Position numbers and translations under genes: made by a program. Shown here in pieces: positions 17,001 through 29,226 of a DNA stretch of 60,000 bases (its first letter is position 1; every line of letters begins with the position of its first letter). The notes beneath the pieces were generated by a model. It did not search any database, was not told the origin of the DNA, and saw only the letters and a list, made by a program, of their open reading frames with translations. This stretch comes from Zygnema cylindricum (lineage: Eukaryota > Streptophyta > Zygnematophyceae > Zygnematales > Zygnemataceae), in NCBI GenBank assembly GCA_037447655.1, contig JBBHKE010002976.1, positions 287,898 through 347,897 of the forward strand. Direction: 5' to 3'.

Positions 17001-20000
17001 ATGTTTTATTAAAAAAGTCACAAAACCTGCCAAAACTGGCCAAAACCTAGGCAAAAAAGTTGATCCTTTTTCATATTAGATCGTGTGTTTTCATCCCACT
17101 GGAAAAATAAAGGTTCCATTATAAAGGTTAAAAGCAGCCAAAACCCAGCGGAAAAAAAAAACGATTATTAAGAAAAATCAATTATTAAAAACAAATTGAT
17201 TATTAAGAAAAATTGATTATTAAAAACAAACGATTATTAAAAAAATCGATTAGTGGAGTAAAATGGGGATATCAAAGTGATGGGTATCCAGATCGGGTCA
17301 ATGCCAGACTCTCGAGACAGGCTGGGATATCTTCAATCAGATAGGCTGGGATCGAGAAGATGGCGACAGGGATCCGAAGATGGAGAGGAAAGGAAGATCC
17401 TCTCAGATCTCGGAAATCACGGGGGGGGGAGAGTGAAACTGGCTGGAGACGGAAGGACAATCCGCAGACAGCATGGGGTATGGAGGGAAAGGGGAGGGGG
17501 AGGGGAAGGAAGAGGGAGAGGCGCTGACTTGAATGTTGCCAAAAATCCTAGAGTGATTTACAACTAATGACCATTTCAAGATTCATTTTTCAACATTTTG
17601 TTTTTCTTGTTTCCAATTGTCCTTTTTTTTTTCAGGACATGCTGAATGTGTGGCGTTTGTTAAAAAATTCAATCTCCCACTTTTGGTGAGTCTTACTTTT
17701 TTGTTTCTTTTAACACGTCTCATTTGTGAGTTCAAAGATATTTAATGAAAAAAATGTATACTTATAGAAAAAAATTCCTCCGCTGTCACTGACTGAGGTG
17801 TTTCTGTCGTAGCAAACGGATTCTGTTAATCTGAATCGAATGTTTTCCGTTAAATTTCTGTTACAGGTAACAGGAGGGGGAGGATACACAAAACAAAATG
17901 TGGCTCGCTGTTGGACTGTGGAAACCGGAGTTCTTGTGGACACTCAATTGGCAAATGGTGAGTTAAACAAATTTTCAAATTAATGGCTATAAATGGGTAT
18001 ATGGGTATATTAAATGGTTACAAACTAACTAAAACTTCTCGGTTTGGTTTTTGAAGGGATTTTTGAGTTTCAATTCAGAATAAGTTGTCTCTTTTTTTTC
18101 CTTTCCTTTGAAAAGGTCGGTTGATTAAAGAAATATTTTTTGACTGTTTAATCGTTTATCTTGGTTTATTAAGAATTGGTTTTTTGCGTCCCTTGTTTTA
18201 GTTTTTGGAAGTAAGATTGGGATTTCTGTTTGCTTATTAGATTTCTTTTAATCCCTTTCTTTTCTTTTTTTTTGTCTCATGGGGTGATGTGCAGATATAC
18301 CCCATAATGATTATTACGAATATTTCAAACCAGATTTCATGTTGAAGATTCCCAATCCGAGTCCAGTGGTAAATATTTTCACTTTTTCTATTCTTCTGGT
18401 TTTGGGGGATTTGCTGTCTTCTTTCTTCCTTGCGCCTCTCCTCTCCCCCTCTCCCTCTCCCCCTCTCCCTCCCCCCCTCCCCCTCCCCTTCCTCCTCCTT
18501 TAATATTGTTTGTCTTATCAGTTTTTGGCGTTGTTTGTCTTCCTCTGTGAGCTTTCAATTTTGTCTTTTCTGTTTTGTCTGCTAACGATATATTTGGTCT
18601 CTTTTGACTGCAGGAAAATATGAACGGAAAAGCTTATCTTAGTGGGGTCAAAGTATCGGTTTTGGAAAATCTTCGAAATCTTATCCACGCTCCGAGTGTA
18701 CAAATGCATGAGGTGGTTTTTGACCAATGGGCGTCAAGATATGGAGAATGTTTTCTGGATAATTTCCAGCAGAGAATGTTAAATAGAGATTATTTTTTTT
18801 GTTTATGATGTATGAGGACGACTTTTTAAGAATGTTTGCCTTTTTTTCTTTGACTTGTATATTAATGGATTTGGAGGGACCTCTTAAAATGAAATCAAAT
18901 AGGTGGTTTTCTCAAATATAACACATGGAAAAACTGGAATCAACCGTAAAAATCCCTAGAAAATAATGAAAAAGTTCTAAAGAACGTGTTTCTTCTGAAC
19001 CTCGTGAAGACTCTATATCTCGTAGAATTTTCTTAATGCTAATTTGGTAAGCGGTTGAAAATCGTCGATGTCGCTCGAACCTAATTAGAATGAAAAACAC
19101 TAAAATAAAACCCATGCTGTATATAACGCTAATAGTGATTCTCGATGTGTTCCCAAATATAATTTAAAATATTTCTTTTCAAAATTGTTTGATTTTGCAG
19201 TTACCTCCAGATATGTATGTTCCAGATTATGACGAAGATGAGGCAAATCCTGACGAAAGAATAGACCGTAAGTTTCTCTCTCTCTTCTTTTTTTTGGTGT
19301 TTATGCAGTCCTTCTGATTTAGGGTATAGCTGTTAAAAAAAAAATCAAGAGCACATAAGTTAGGGTGGTATGCAACAGTTTGGAAGTGACTTTTCTTTCT
19401 TCTTTTTTTAGGCTTGAGCTTACGCTATGTATACCTCTTTTTCATGTGAGTTAATTAGTTATAGATATTTTTTGATTTTTATTTCTTCTGTTTTTTTCCC
19501 TTTACCATGTATAACTTTTATTTCTTTTTTTAGTCCTTTTTGTAATTCTGTTTCTGTTAGATGTCAATCACTTACAAGTTTTGTGGCATGTTTTTTTTTT
19601 TTTTACAAGTCTTTTCTGCTAGACTTCCATGTTATTTCATGTAAAGGAACCTCTTACCCAAATGTTACGCATTTTTAAAAGTAAAAATCCAATTCTAAAA
19701 CGAAAAACAGAGAAATGAAAAGTAACAATATACTGGGCGTCTGACAGGCTATCTTTCCATTGTTCCCAATCTTTCTTAACTCTTTCCTAACTCACAGCAA
19801 TTATTTACCCTCAGTTCTTACCTTCAAATTATTTCCTAACCTTAAGATACCTTACTAAGAAAAAGTACATTTCTAACCCAAGGATAATTTTCTTTTGTCA
19901 AAAATCATTTTTAATCCTTGAACTGCCTTTTCAACTTGTCCAGAGCACCTTCAAGATAAGATGATTCAAAAAGATAACGAATACTATGAGGATGATAGAG

Positions 20001-20020
20001 ACAACGACCATGGAGGATAA
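11013..20020 (+). CDS. HDA9: HDA9-type class I histone deacetylase, 13 exons placed, one missing
   Basis: Nuclear zinc-dependent lysine deacetylase of the RPD3/HDA1 superfamily. It would remove acetyl groups from histone tails in a corepressor complex. Exons by reading frame and GT-AG sites: 11013-11049, 11648-11760, 12273-12390, 12619-12693, 13355-13574, 14284-14347, 14993-15085, [exon 8 missing], 17636-17685, 17867-17957, 18295-18368, 18614-18712, 19201-19267, 19944-20020. All phases agree. Visible motifs: [21 protein letters not shown] at the N-terminus, [30 protein letters not shown] (two zinc ligands), GTGDVK, GGGGYT, and an acidic tail ending DRDNDHGG. These fit plant HDA9 rather than HDA19/HDA6. 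The unplaced exon should encode about 35 residues around QCGADSL, including the third zinc ligand. With it the protein would be about 427 aa, the normal HDA9 length. Without it, exons 7 and 9 are out of phase and the enzyme is dead. Confidence 0.93.
15239..16257 (-). mobile_element. LTR remnant in HDA9 intron 7
   Basis: Begins TGTTG and ends CAACA. Directly right of it lies TTCCCCCAAAGAC, the reverse complement of a polypurine tract (GTCTTTGGGGGAA). On the minus strand this reads as the end of an LTR-element interior followed by its 3' LTR. No second LTR and no coding sequence are visible, so the element is truncated. The ends are inferred from short motifs only. Confidence 0.45.
16258..17160. 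other. AT-rich intron sequence, no feature seen
   Basis: Rest of HDA9 intron 7. The first ~80 bp may be interior of the truncated LTR element. Beyond that I see only AT-rich unique sequence. Confidence 0.4.
17160..17255. repeat. ATTATTAAAAA short tandem repeat
   Basis: Five or six imperfect copies of a unit like cgattattaagaaaaat directly upstream of the candidate degenerate exon. Confidence 0.75.
17268..17343 (+). other. Possible degraded copy of the missing HDA9 exon 8
   Basis: Short blocks match what exon 8 should contain, in the right order: atatcaaag, tgatgg, atccag, tcaatgc, agactct, cgagacaggctgggat, cttcaatc. One frame gives [13 protein letters not shown], close to the conserved DSLARDRLGCFN but short by several residues. 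The span is about 75 nt against about 105 expected and is frameshifted. It has no pyrimidine-tract acceptor before it and no clear donor after it. It could be the remains of the exon, a badly called exon, or chance in purine-rich DNA. The phrase aggctgggat also recurs just downstream at about 17343, which weakens the case. Confidence 0.35.
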
Positions 20021-20176
20021 TGAGACGAAAGAGAGAAAGGTCGGGGAGGTTAGGCTTTTACAAGAGTCAAGGCAAGGAGTTTTTAGGGATTATAATGTTT
20101 TTTGTAGTATGGCCCCTTCATTTTCTTCTCCCGTTCTTGGTCTCCTCTTTGTAGGTTACAGCAATGTGTTGTTGAC

Positions 20177-20182
20177 AATAAA
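20177..20182 (+). terminator. Candidate poly(A) signal of HDA9
   Basis: AATAAA about 157 bp after the HDA9 stop codon. A second AATAAA lies at 20393-20398. Both recur in the duplicated copy downstream. Confidence 0.45.
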
Positions 20183-20639
20183 TGTATACGCATTCAACTG
20201 TTTCTCTTTACATCTCCTCCCTTTTTGTATTTTTCTGCAAATGTGTGTCAATCTATCATTGACAGAGGCCGATCTTAATGATTTGTTTATGTATCCTTTT
20301 TCTAACCAGCAAATACTGAAATACTTCATCAAATTTCATTAATGTGACAAAGAAATTTGTCTTTTGTTTTCCTGTCCTACTATTAATGTTGTAATAAAGC
20401 CGCCACTGTTAGTTAAGAGACCAGTTTGAATAGCATAGGTTTAATGTGCGAAGACAATTGGAGACAGTATATATTGTTGCCCCGTACAACACGCGTAACT
20501 ATAAGGGAAAATTTTGTGTTTTAGTATGCGGATTGGGGTTACAATTGTAAAGTTTCTAGTCGTTTTCACAGATTAAATGATACTCCAGTTAAGCAGTTAT
20601 TACTAGATCAAAAAAAAAAAAATGAATTATTAGCTACAC

Positions 20640-21600
20640 CTATTTTATCCACCCGTCTCGTCTCACTCGTGCTCAATTCACCACGACCCTCAAGTTCCGG
20701 CTTCGACTCCCTCGTTCACCTTTACTTGGCTCTCTTGTTTGCTCGTGTGACCATGTCTTTAGAGCCCGGTGGCATCTATTTGTTTAGTTGCTCCTATGAG
20801 GGAAAATTCATTGAAGCGTTCTACCTATTCAGGATACCATTGCGATGATCGCTTATGAGGGGGGATATTATGCCCATCGGGAGGTTTCACACATTATTCT
20901 TTTGTGTCGGATTGATACGGTACCACTCGATTGAGCACATCGCGTGTTTGGTGACATCGTTTTGGCGAACCTTACCTCAGATTCAGTCGTTGATTAGGCG
21001 ACAAGACATGTTATAATGGTCACTCGTGACGTTGCTAAGGAGAATGAGCGTGATTATGCACACCAACATACTATTGATGACATTATTCCGATGGTGAGTG
21101 ACAAGTTTCTCGATACTTGTGGTCGCCGCTCGTTCGAGACACGGATACCAAGTAGTCCTGCTTCCGTCCTTACTTCCTTGTATCGTCAACGTTTATATGT
21201 GGCTTTAAAACGAAAGCAAGCTTCTATCCTCCTTCAATGAGCTATTGCGGTTATAGATGCTTTAGGTGTTCCAAAACTACCTCAACGTGCTCCCCAGAGC
21301 TCGGGGGACTTACAAGGTTGCCTTTTGTAGAAATTTAGGTATGTTGAAGTTTTGTCTGGTAATCTTGGTTTAGGCATAATTATGTGTATTTCTTTTAGTG
21401 GTTGTTGCTTTGTTGAGTGTCCTTTTACGTTCCATTTTTCTATGTGTTTTTTTCTTTTTTCTTGCTTTTCCTTTTTGTCGGCTTCCTTTTACATGTATTT
21501 TTTAAGTTTTGGCATTCTCGTCCCTTTTTGTTGCGATGGACTCAAATGCTTTACCATCGCACATTTAATTAAAAATCTTCTCTTCTTTCCTTTTTAGTGT
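20640..21600 (+). mobile_element. Decayed dispersed repeat with coding-like remnants, copy 1
   Basis: GC-richer than its surroundings and coding-like in patches (for example SDKFLDTCGRRSFETRIP, then LYRQRLYVALKRKQASILLQ) but broken by stops and shifts. It ends in a T-rich segment with tttaccatcgc. Related copies lie at 26050-27010 and 43440-44010. I do not recognise the protein family. Confidence 0.55.
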
Positions 21601-22320
21601 AGATAGGTGAGGACAAAAATGTTCAATCACCATTAGTCTTTGACTTTCCTTTGTGGCCAACATATTTGTCGGTGAATTGGCGTATCAACACATTGTTGAT
21701 CCTGATAATATTGAAAATAGACCAAAAGCACTTTCAACGACATATTGAGATTTCTATTAATAAGAAAAGTTGTAAACAACGGTTTGTAAATGTACCAACA
21801 CCTTAATAGATGCGTTATGTATTTCTATTACGAGTTGACAAGGTTGTCCGTTCCGGTACGTTATTCAGCTAAAGTGTAGAAACGATGTTAAATTGGCACA
21901 TATGGAACAGTACAACGTGAAGCGATATTAGTGTTAACAATACTATATCGGTGCCCCTAACTTAAGACCCTTGAACCTAAAATATAATTAATAACGTCAA
22001 TTACTCTAACAAGGCAGGTTTTTATTAGTGTAATGCAATAAATGTGTCAGTTCGTACTAAACTGCACAAAAGTATAGGAGAGTGTGAGATAACGACGTCA
22101 ACACAGAATGTGAGTGCTGTCCACACTGGAAAGTGCACTTAGAATTGATTCCTATTAAAAACGGGTTAAATCTCGCGGTCCTGTTCTCGCGTGTTCAAAA
22201 GTCTAGGTGAACATAGGATATATATCCATATGGGAATGTATACCCAAATTAGTGTCAGGCGTGTAAATTGGCATTAGGCCGTGGAACCCAAAATAGAGTT
22301 AATAACACGACAATACTGTA

Positions 22321-22860
22321 CACCGCGAATCGTTATTAGTGTCAAAGTTTAAATAGTGTTGAAGAAAATTTACCGTAATTGATGCTAATTAAGAATTTGA
22401 TTTTTTTCAAAAAAAAGGTGTATTCTAATTTCGGCGTTTATGCTAAATTTGGGAACAGCAAAAATGGAATATTCGCCGTACGATTATATACATTAATATA
22501 TGTATCCGTACAAAATATTGGAAATCGTACGCCGTCGCGAATTTAAAATATACGTACATGCTATACTAATTTACGTGTCAGAACAATCACGTTTTTTTAG
22601 CGCACGTTTCTATGCATGCGCGTCTGGTTTAATTCATTTTTTGTAAATGTTCACTTGAAAAGGTACAGTTATGTACGGTCTGACATCGACCGTACACCAC
22701 ACTATTTCAATTTTAGTGTACTTTCGGGCTTTACGCTATTTTGTACAGTACCCTAATTAACGTCAAGGAAAAATTAAAATCATGTATCCTATTTGAGGAA
22801 AAAAATCAAAAATTTAAGAACCCAAATTAGTGACTTTGACACTAATAACGATTCGCGGTG
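22321..22860. mobile_element. TIR transposon with TA duplication (type copy)
   Basis: A 540-bp element with perfect inverted ends of at least 28 bp, beginning CACCGCGAATCGTTATTAG, flanked by TA on both sides (22319-22320 and 22861-22862). Copy B of the segmental duplication lacks it and has a single TA at 27732-27733 in otherwise matching sequence, so both ends and the 2-bp duplication are certain. It has no coding capacity. TA duplication fits Tc1/mariner-like (Stowaway-like) elements, although the ends are not the Stowaway consensus. Confidence 0.93.
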
Positions 22861-23404
22861 TAGTTGTTTCTCTACTTTAATAATTTCTTTACACTAATGG
22901 AGATTAACGGTGTGCCCTCATTTGGCTTTAAAAGCGGCAGTACCTGGTTTCAGTGTGGTGATTGCCCACTGGGCTGTAGTGGGGTGGTGGGGGGGTCTAA
23001 AAGTGAACTCACAATAGCTCACTTTTGATGGGAGCGTACCTCCATTGATTAGATCGGCAAAGCATCGGGGCTGTTCCCAGTCACTTCATTGTGCATTATC
23101 TGTACATGTCGGCAGCCAATGAAATTATTAAAGAGAATGCGATGCCACCAATAATATGCATGGAAATGAGTTTAAAACCAATACCAATAGCCTCACTAAA
23201 CTTAAATAGAAGAAAAGGTATAGATGCCTTAATGCTTTTGATATTTGAAAAAAGTTGGCGCGCCACATGATTGTATAGTATTGATGACTCATCATTGTTT
23301 AACTAGATTTTGAGCCATTTAGATGAGGGCACGTTTGCAAACTATCAGCAATTCGGTATTTTAAAAACAATCTACTGGAAGATCCTTTCCATTTACAAAA
23401 CTAA

Positions 23405-24347
23405 GGGTGTGTGCCCATGTGTTCAAGTAAGGGTTTTTTTCCGTCGTTTTCATAGAAAATGGGACTTGCAACGAGAAAATCTTACGCCCTACTAAAAACG
23501 GGCAAGAACCAAAGTACATTTTGTGTCATCTTGGAACTTGGACAGTACGTCAATTTGGCGTTATTACCATCGCGACCCACTTCCACGTCACGCCAGCTCA
23601 CCTTCACACTTGTACCGAATCAAATTGCGACCTGATTTTAATTAAAATAATACCGTATTGACGAATATCAAAACGATATTGCACGCGTGAAGCGGCTTTG
23701 AAAATTTGTGAACGAGGGAGAGTATACTCTAATTTTTTCCCTGCTCGTCACGCGCATGTATGTACGAATTTACAAGCATGTACGGAAAAAAAATCGTTGG
23801 GGTCTCGGTCCTCCGCTTTCATTCATGGGTCCTTTGCAAAAGTTTACATCGTCCTCGTCTCTCCCCATATTTTTCACTTGACCGCTCCTCTTTCTCTCTT
23901 CACTAAATGAAATGCAACAATAATAGTATAAAATGAAAGATATATATTTTTCCTTTTTTTTTAATATTTTTGGTCTTAGTTTTATGGCATATTGAATGAT
24001 AAAAGGTAAGAAAAAGAAATCTGGAAGCCATGGCGAAAAGTTTACGTACTGATGACGTCACAAGTAGTATGACTTCGCTATGTCACAAAACCCTAAACAT
24101 CTACAATGTCACAAAAAACGACGTCTACAACCGTCGCCGTTTTTGTAGACGTCACCAATTTTAGGAAGTTCGTAGTCGTCTACGTTTCGTTTCGTACTTT
24201 TTGTAGGCCTCTACAAGTGTCACAAATTTGAAGTAATGATGGCGCAAGTAACGATTGACATGGGGAACACTTTGAAAAGTACACCGTAAAATTTGCGATA
24301 AAATACAAAGTAGCATTCTAAAGTTTCGGTTACATGGGCACACACCC
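23405..24347. mobile_element. Harbinger-like TIR element, copy A
   Basis: Starts GGGTGTGTGCCCATGTG and ends ACATGGGCACACACCC. TAA precedes it and TGA follows (TAA in the other copy). Inverted ends starting GGG with a 3-bp TWA duplication suggest the PIF/Harbinger superfamily. No transposase is visible. The 943-bp body is non-coding. Confidence 0.75.
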
Positions 24348-24715
24348 TGAAGGATGTAAGAAACTGAACGGATCCTCCAATGGAACAGATCATTTAAGCC
24401 ACCGCGTGTCGACACCCTATGCCTCAGAAACTGCAATGCTTTATTTTCTACCGAACGTTTTTACCTTTTAAATGAACAACACGTATTGTTACAAAATAAT
24501 CTCAACCAGTAAAAGACTATGACGCCTTCCAAAAACGACTCCATTAACATGGCCCCATAGAAATTTTATGCATAGAAATGCTTTTTCCGTTTCAAGAAAC
24601 GAACAAAGTAAAAAGAAAAGAAAAAAGGAAAGGCAAAGATACAGAAAAAAAAAAAAAGACCCCGAACACCATATGCTTTTTATAAATTTTGACTTTTGAC
24701 CTTTTTAATACCTGG

Positions 24716-24725
24716 NNNNNNNNNN
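24716..24725. other. Assembly gap (10 N)
   Basis: Ten N at the end of duplication copy A. The following 288 nt are a mirror copy of downstream sequence. Confidence 1.
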
Positions 24726-25013
24726 ATAAGCAATAGAAAAACTTAGTAGAATAGAACTTCCACGAGACCTGTTCAACTTTTCCGTCAAGTTCTTAATTTT
24801 TACTTAAAACTGTTTTCTTTTAATAGGGACCCAATCTTTACATGAAAAAGAATCAATCCATAGAATTCCAATCCTTTAATAAACTTCCATTCTAGACGTT
24901 TACCTCCCATTTGTTAACGACACTCAATCCTTTCTCAATTCTTTCTAACCCTTGTTACCTTTCTATCGGACAGTCTGTGGGCATATAATAATGAAGAGTA
25001 AAGAGACGAAAAG
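24726..25013. other. Reversed, uncomplemented copy of 25093-25380
   Basis: Read 5' to 3', this segment equals 25093-25380 read backwards, base for base and without complementing (24726 pairs with 25380, 25013 with 25093). It starts at the first base after the N gap. It mirrors copy B, not copy A, at the sites where they differ. This is best treated as an assembly artefact and not annotated biologically. Confidence 0.95.
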
Positions 25014-25340
25014 ACTTCCATGTTATTTCATGTAAAGGAACCTCTTACCCAAATGTTACGCATTTTTAAATGTAAAAATCCAATTCTAAAATGAAAAGCA
25101 GAGAAATGAGAAGTAATAATATACGGGTGTCTGACAGGCTATCTTTCCATTGTTCCCAATCTTTCTTAACTCTTTCCTAACTCACAGCAATTGTTTACCC
25201 TCCATTTGCAGATCTTACCTTCAAATAATTTCCTAACCTTAAGATACCTAACTAAGAAAAAGTACATTTCTAACCCAGGGATAATTTTCTTTTGTCAAAA
25301 TTCATTTTTAATTCTTGAACTGCCTTTTCAACTTGTCCAG

Positions 25341-25417
25341 AGCACCTTCAAGATAAGATGATTCAAAAAGATAACGAATACTATGAGGATGATAGAGACA
25401 ACGACCATGGAGGATAA
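25341..25417 (+). pseudogene. Second copy of the last HDA9 exon
   Basis: Matches HDA9 exon 14 including acceptor CCAG and stop codon, and encodes the same acidic tail. No upstream exons accompany it, so alone it is a non-functional exon copy. If the duplication is really an unmerged second haplotype, it would be the allelic exon. Confidence 0.85.
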
Positions 25418-26049
25418 TGAGACAAAAGAGATAAAGGTCGGGGAGGTCAGCCTTTTACAAGAGTCAAGGCAAGGAGCTTTTAGGGATTAGAATGTTTTTT
25501 GTAGTATGGCCCCTTCATTTTCTTCTCCCATTCTTGGTCTCCTTTTTTTAGGTTACAGCAATTTGTTATGATGTGTTGTTGACAATAAATGTATACGCAT
25601 TCAATTGTTTCTCTTTACATCTCCTCCCTTTTTGTATTTTTCTGCAAATGTGTGTCAATCTATCATTGAAAGAGGCCGATCTTAATGATTTGTTCAGGTA
25701 TCCTTTTTCTAACCAGCAAATACTGAAATACTTCATCAAAGTTCATTAATGTAACAAAGAAATTTGTCTTTTGTTATCCTGCCCTACTGTTAATGTTTTA
25801 ATAAAGCCGCCACTAGTTAGTTAAAGGACTAGTTTTAATAGCATAGGTTTAATGTGCGAAGACAATTGGAGACAGTATGTATTGTTGCCCCGTACAATAC
25901 GCGTAACTATTATGGAAAATTTTGCGTTTTAGTATGCGGATTGGGGTTACAATTGTAAAGTTTCTAGTCGTTTTCACAGATTGAATGATACTCCAGTTAA
26001 GCAGTTAATTACTGGTTCAAATAAAAATAATTGAATTATTAGCTACACC

Positions 26050-27010
26050 TATTTTATCCACCCGTCTCATCTCACTCGTGCTCAATTCACCACGACCCTC
26101 AGGTTCTGGCTTCGACTCCCTCGTTCACCTTTACTTAGATCTCTTGTTTGCTCGTGTGACCATGTCTTTAGAGGCCGATGGCATCTATTTGTTTCGTTGC
26201 TCCCATGAGGGAAAATTGATTGGAGCGCACTACCTATTCAGGATACCATTGCTATTATCGCTTATGAGGGGGGGTATTTTGCCTGTCGGGAGGTTTCACA
26301 CATTATTCCTTCGTGTCGGATTGATACGGTACCACTCGATGGAGCACGTCGCGTGTTTGGTGACATTGTTTTGGCAAACCTTACCTCGGATTCAGTCGTT
26401 GATTAGGCGGCAAGACATGTTATAATGGTCAACCGTGACGCAGCTAAGAAGAATGAGCGTGATTTTGCAGACCAGGTTATTGTTGATGACATTTTCTGAT
26501 GGTGAGCGACAAGTTTCTCGATACTTGTGGTCGTCACTCGTTCGAGACACGGAGACCAAGTAGTCTTGCTTATGTCTTTACTTCCTTATACCGTCAACGT
26601 TTATATGTGGCTTTAAAGCGAATGCAAGCTTCTATCCTCCTTTAATGAGCTATTGCCGTTATAGATGCTCTGCGTGTTCCAAAACTCCCTCAACGCGCTC
26701 CCCAAAGCTTGGGGGACTTATAAGGTTGCCTTTTGTAGAAATTGAGGTCTGTTGAAGTTTTGTCTGGCAATCTTGGTTTAGGCATAACTATGTGTCTTTC
26801 TTTTAGAGGTTGTTGCTTTGTTGATTGTCTTTCTTTTACGTTCCATTTTTCTCTGTGTTTTTTCCTTTCTCCCTGCTTTTCCTTTTTGTCGGCTTCCCTT
26901 TACATGTCTATTTTTAAGTTTTGGCATTCCTGTCCTTTTTGTTTCGCTGGACTCAAATGGTTTACCATCGCACTTTTAATTAAAAATCTTCTCTTCTTTC
27001 ATTTTCAAGG
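26050..27010 (+). mobile_element. Decayed dispersed repeat with coding-like remnants, copy 2
   Basis: Copy B counterpart of 20640-21600. It has a 115-residue open stretch at 26078-26425 (LYLDLLFARVTMSLEADGIY and onward) which is open here but broken by a stop in copy A. I do not recognise the family. The sequence behaves as a repeat rather than a host gene. Confidence 0.5.
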
Positions 27011-29226
27011 TAGATAGGTGAGGACAAAAATGTTCAATCACCATTAGTTTTTGACTTTCCTCTGTGGCCAACAACTTTGTCGGTGAATTGGCGTATCAGC
27101 ACACATTTGATCCTGATAATATTGAAAGTAAACCGAAATCACTTTCAGCGACATATCGAGATTTCTATAAATCAAGAAATTTGCAAACATCGGTTCGAAA
27201 ATGTACCAACATCTTAATAGATGCGTTACACATTTCTACTACGAGTTGAAGACTTTGGCTGTTCCTGTACGTTAATCAGCTAGAGTGTAGAAACGATGTT
27301 AAATTGGCGCATATGGAACAGTAAACCTTGAAGCGATATCAATATTAACAACATTATATCGGTGCCCCTAAATTAAGACCCTTAAACCTAAAATATAATT
27401 AATAGTGTCAATTACTCTAATAAGGCAGGTTTTTTTTAGTGTAATGCAAGAAATGGGTCAGTTCGAACTAAACTGCACAAAAGTAAAGGAGAGTGTAAGA
27501 TAACGACGTCGACACGGAATGTGAGTGTTGTCGACACTGGAAAGTGCACTTAGAGTTGATTTCTAGTAATAAAAACGGGGGAATCTCGCGATCCTGTTCT
27601 CGCTTGTTCAAAAGAATACGTGAACATAGGGTATATACCTAAATGGGAATGTGTACCCAAATTAGTGTTAGGCGTGTAAATTGGCATTAGGCTCTGAAAC
27701 CCAAAATAGAGTTAATAACACGACTGTACTGTAGCTGTTTTATACGTTAATAATTTCTTTACAATAATGGAGATTAATGGTGTGCCCTCATTTGGCTTTA
27801 AAAGCGGCAGTCACTGGGTTCAGTGTGGTGATTACCCACTAGGCTGTAGTGGGGTCGTGCTAAGAGTGAACTCACAATAGCTCACTTTTGTTGGGAGCGT
27901 ACCTCCATTGGTTAGATCGGCAAAGCATCAGGGCTGATCCCAGTCAGTTCATTGTGCATTATCTGTACATGTCGGCAGCCAATGATATTATCAAACAGGA
28001 TTCGATGCCAGCAATAATATGCTTGGAAATGAGTTTAAAACAAATACCAATAACCTCACTAAACTTAAATAGAATAAAATGTATAGATGCCTTAATGCTT
28101 TTGATATTTGAAAAAAGTTGGCGCGCCACATGATTGTATAACATTGATTAACTAGATTTTGAGCCATTTAGACGAGGGCACATTTGAAAACAATCAACAA
28201 TTCGTTGTTTTAAAAACAATCTACTGGAAGATCCTTTCCATTTCCACAACTAAGGGTGTGTGCCCATGTGTTCAAGTAAGGGTTTATTTCCGTAGTATTC
28301 ATAGAAAATAGGACTTGCAACGAGAAAATCTTACGCCGTACTAAAAATGGGCAAGAACCAAAGTACATTTTGCGTCATCTTGGAACTTGGACAGTACGTC
28401 AATTTGGCTTTATAACCATCGCCGCCCACTTCCAAGTCACGCAAGCTCATCTTCACACTTGTAGTGGAATCAAATCGCGACTTGATTTTAATTTAAATAA
28501 TAGCCTATTGGCGAATAGCAAAACGGTATTGCACGCTTGAAACGCCTTTGAAAAATTTTGAACGAGGGAGAGTACACGCTATTATTTCCCTGCTCGTCAC
28601 GTGCACGTATATGAGAAAATCACAAGTATGTAGAGAAAAGGATTCTTTGGGGTCTTGGACCTCCACTTTCATTCATTGGTCCTTTGCAAAGGTTTACATC
28701 GTCCTCGTCTCTTCCCCATATTTCTCACTCGACCACTCTTCTTTCTCTCTTCACTAAATGAAATGCAGCAATAATAGTATCAACCGCTGTTATTCAAATC
28801 GCGCGATTTTTTCCTTTTTTTTTATTCAAACGTATAGTTCGTGACTGTTGAAAAAATCGCGATGTACTTTCTACCCGGTAAACATAATGGGCAATTTAGT
28901 AATTTACGGTAACAGTACGGTTTTTTACGGGAAATGTATGGAATTTGACGAAAAGATACGTTGCACGTATTAGTGCTTTTTGTCCGGTAAACTGAACAGA
29001 AATTTCACGGATAATGTACGAAATTTTATCGTTCATGTTCGAACAATTTCGAAAAGCGACGTTGCAACGTCACACTATTTGCGCGCGGTAAGTTTGAAAT
29101 GTGTACGAAGGTACGAACATGTACGAAATTGTACGAACATAAATTCATTAACGATTTTTACGATTTTTTTAAATCGTTCAATGCGTTCGTCACGTATAAT
29201 TCGTCGAGATTGAATCGTTCGCACTA

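Larger units (their letters stand above)
19619..24715. repeat. Segmental duplication, copy A
   Basis: Starts at gacttccatgttatttcatg in HDA9 intron 13 and runs to the 10-N gap. It is matched in order by about 25014-31992. It contains the last HDA9 exon, its 3' flank, a decayed repeat at 20640-21600, a TA-flanked transposon at 22321-22860 (absent from copy B) and a Harbinger-like element at 23405-24347. By eye, aligned parts are around 90% or more identical. Confidence 0.9.

Noticed and set aside
26078-26425. 115-codon frame as a host gene
   Set aside because: Part of a repeat present three times in the window, and broken in copy A.
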